Source: Brachycybe producta (taxonomy: Eukaryota; Arthropoda; Diplopoda; Playtdesmida; Andrognathidae). From it: 64,000 nt of DNA. Of the stretch, positions 62,274-64,000 are shown piece after piece. The notes beneath the pieces are model-generated. The model searched no databases. It saw nothing but the letters and a program-made list of their open reading frames with translations, and had not been told where the DNA came from. The stretch covers positions 3,176,001-3,240,000 of the forward strand of contig JAUPFP010000004.1 in the NCBI GenBank assembly GCA_036925085.1, written 5' to 3'. Numbering within the stretch: position 1 is the first letter of the stretch; each line of letters begins with the position of its first letter. The translations under genes were made by a program, and so were the position numbers.

Positions 62274-63044
62274 TAATGCCGCAGTCACACTAGGCTGGTT
62301 TCCCAGCCGCTGGTTGCTGCTGGCTGGTTGTAGCGCTCTAGCAGCATAGTCTGAACTGCTACTAGCAGCTGCTTTCTCCAGCGGGCTAGTGATTTTAACA
62401 GCGGCTGGTGAAGTTGGACATGTATAACTTTAGCAGCTACCAGCTGGTCATGTGACTCCCTTCCTGCTGCTGCCATCTAGTGTGAACTTTTTGTTGCTAG
62501 TAGTGGCACTAGTGGTAGTTGAAACTCCACTGCTTGAGTTGGTTGTTGTTAGAGTTTGTGTTTTTGCAAGACAGTGATTGGATGACTTGCACTGCTAATA
62601 CCAGCAGTGACTGGACAAGTGTGAACCCAAAGCAGCTGCTGCTTGCTGTTGCTGCTGGCTGGTTGTAGCCCTCTAGCAGCATAGTGTGAATTGCTACCAG
62701 CAGCAGCTTTCTCCAGCATGCTAGTGATTTTAACAGTAGGTGAAGTTGAACATGTCCAACTTTAGCAGCTACCAGCTGGTCTTGTGACTCCCTTCTTGCT
62801 GCTACCATCTAGTGTGAACCCTTTGTTGCTAGTAGTGGCACTAGTGGGTAGTTGAAACTCTATTGCTTGGGTTGGTTGGTTGTTAGAATTTTGTGTTTTT
62901 GCAAGACAGTGATTGGATGACTTGTGCTGCTAATACCAGCGGTGACTGGACAAGTGTGAACCCAAAGCAGCCGCTGCTTGCTGTTGCTGCTAAAACCAGC
63001 AGCAACCAGCATCTTGTAAACCAGCCTAGTGTGAATGCACATTA
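62274..63044. mobile_element. ~770-bp MITE with TCACACTAGGCTGG ends
   Basis: Starts taatgccgcagtcacactag and ends with the inverse (ctagtgtgaatgcacatta); the arms extend into ggctggttt/aaaccagcc. The interior is two tandem copies of a ~335-bp unit (gctggctggttgtagc at ~62318 and ~62653), full of cagcagc/accagc motifs related to the terminal arm. Minus-strand frames inside it are low-complexity by-products. Confidence 0.85.
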
Positions 63045-63072
63045 ACTCTATTGCTAATAAAATTGGCTTATA

Positions 63073-63236
63073 GAAGACTTTTTTATAAGATTTAGCAAAA
63101 GAATTGATTATGGCCCAAATATATTACCGTTCAGAAACCCTTTCAGGGCATATTCGCCCTGAAAGAGTTTCCGAATGGTAATATATTTGTGGCATAAACA
63201 ATTATTTTGCTAAGTCTTGTAAAAAAAAAAGTCTTC
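63073..63236. mobile_element. 164-bp near-perfect foldback element
   Basis: Arms of about 80 bp: gaagactttttt ... aaatatattaccgttcagaa ... ctttcagggc and its inverse, centred near 63154. Only scattered mismatches. There is no internal sequence beyond a short loop. Confidence 0.85.
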
Positions 63237-63639
63237 ATCGGTCCTTGCGATTCTTGACTAACTCTGGAAGTTTATGTATTGTCATTATAAAAAGCATTTA
63301 GAGCAGCCATATCAATCTATTAGACTCACATTATATGGTGAATAAATGTTATTTGATATGCAAGTTATTACTACAACATATGAATACCAAAATTTAATTT
63401 CTACACTTAAAAAATAAAAATAAAATTATTTTTCTAATTAATGGCCAAGTGGGGTCAAATGTGACCCCCACCTCAGGAAATTATTTCTATTTTTTCTATT
63501 TATGAATGACAAAAGCTGGTACAATCAAATATTATGTAAATATGATTGATTGACACATTTAAATGGACAGCTTCAAAATTTTTTGTTAACGATTTTATGA
63601 TCAATAATCTGAAGCTGGGGTCAGAATTGCCCCGCATGG

Positions 63640-64000
63640 CATTTAAACACGTTTTCAAATTTGGCCATTTATTTTTGTTTTAAACGTCTTTTTTTATTTC
63701 TGTACTTTTTAAATCTTTTGGAGACTTCGGTGTCGAGTTGATTCCTCATACAGCAATTTTAGGAGTAGATTTATCATTAGAAACATTGCAACCTGGTTAT
63801 TTCAATGTTGTATTTTTGTTTAATTATAGTACGTTAATTACATTGACGTCAGTTGCACCTTATTGTAAGCATGCAACAACACTTAGAGTATGTAAATTTT
63901 GTACAAGGCTTTGTTGACAAAACAGGGAAACTCTCATTAATTTTGTAAAACAAAGTGTTGAATTGACAGAAAAGCAATTAATCAATCGACTTAAGTTAGT
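63640..64000 (+). repeat. start of another TMEM45-array spacer unit
   Basis: aaacacgttttcaaatttgg, ttgcaccttattgtaagcat and acaacacttagagtatgtaa match spacer 1 at 54.73-55.11 kb in order and strand. In that spacer a TMEM45 start codon follows about 470 bp beyond the equivalent of position 64000. Confidence 0.75.

Noticed and set aside
62285..63042. Minus-strand frames with repeated LLVAxxTMLLExYNQPAAT-like text
   Set aside because: Arise from the 335-bp repeat inside a MITE; the similarity between the frames reflects the DNA repeat and not a protein family.

Overview
The window is eukaryotic nuclear DNA from an animal, very probably an invertebrate. It is AT-rich and gene-poor, with spliced genes using GT-AG and some GC-AG introns. 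It carries a non-LTR retrotransposon, Helitron-like elements, a tRNA-derived SINE, many small inverted-repeat transposons and long AT/CT microsatellites. The sequence alone does not fix the species. A tunicate- or cnidarian-like marine invertebrate would fit, but that is a guess.

Layout. 1-13.0 kb: AT-rich DNA with no gene I can support, apart from an RTE-like LINE (5262-7221, minus) whose truncated RT ORF is fully open and which is flanked by a 13-bp target duplication. 13.0-40.4 kb (plus): one 17-exon gene for a DEAD-box RNA helicase of the DDX21/mitochondrial-RH type, 617 codons, with a likely mitochondrial presequence on exon 1 and a 13.4-kb first intron full of repeats. 43.0-44.6 kb (minus): a two-exon polyamine/spermine oxidase-like flavoenzyme. 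47.2-50.2 kb (minus): a seven-exon fatty-acid-hydroxylase/sterol-desaturase membrane enzyme with all three histidine boxes, and one frame break that I cannot resolve between exons 5 and 6. 52.5-64 kb (plus): a tandem array of intronless TMEM45 (DUF716) genes. The first copy is a pseudogene, the next two are intact 293-aa copies, and flank sequence of a further unit runs off the window end.

The spacers of the TMEM45 array hold decayed copies of the terminal exons of the neighbouring hydroxylase, on the minus strand. The duplicated unit therefore once contained both genes; the hydroxylase copies decayed while TMEM45 copies survived. I see no other functional link between the genes. Much of the remaining sequence consists of non-autonomous mobile elements: a foldback family with about eight copies, several TTCACAC-type elements whose interiors repeat their own tip motifs, mariner-like elements with TA duplications, hAT-like fragments and two Helitron-like copies.
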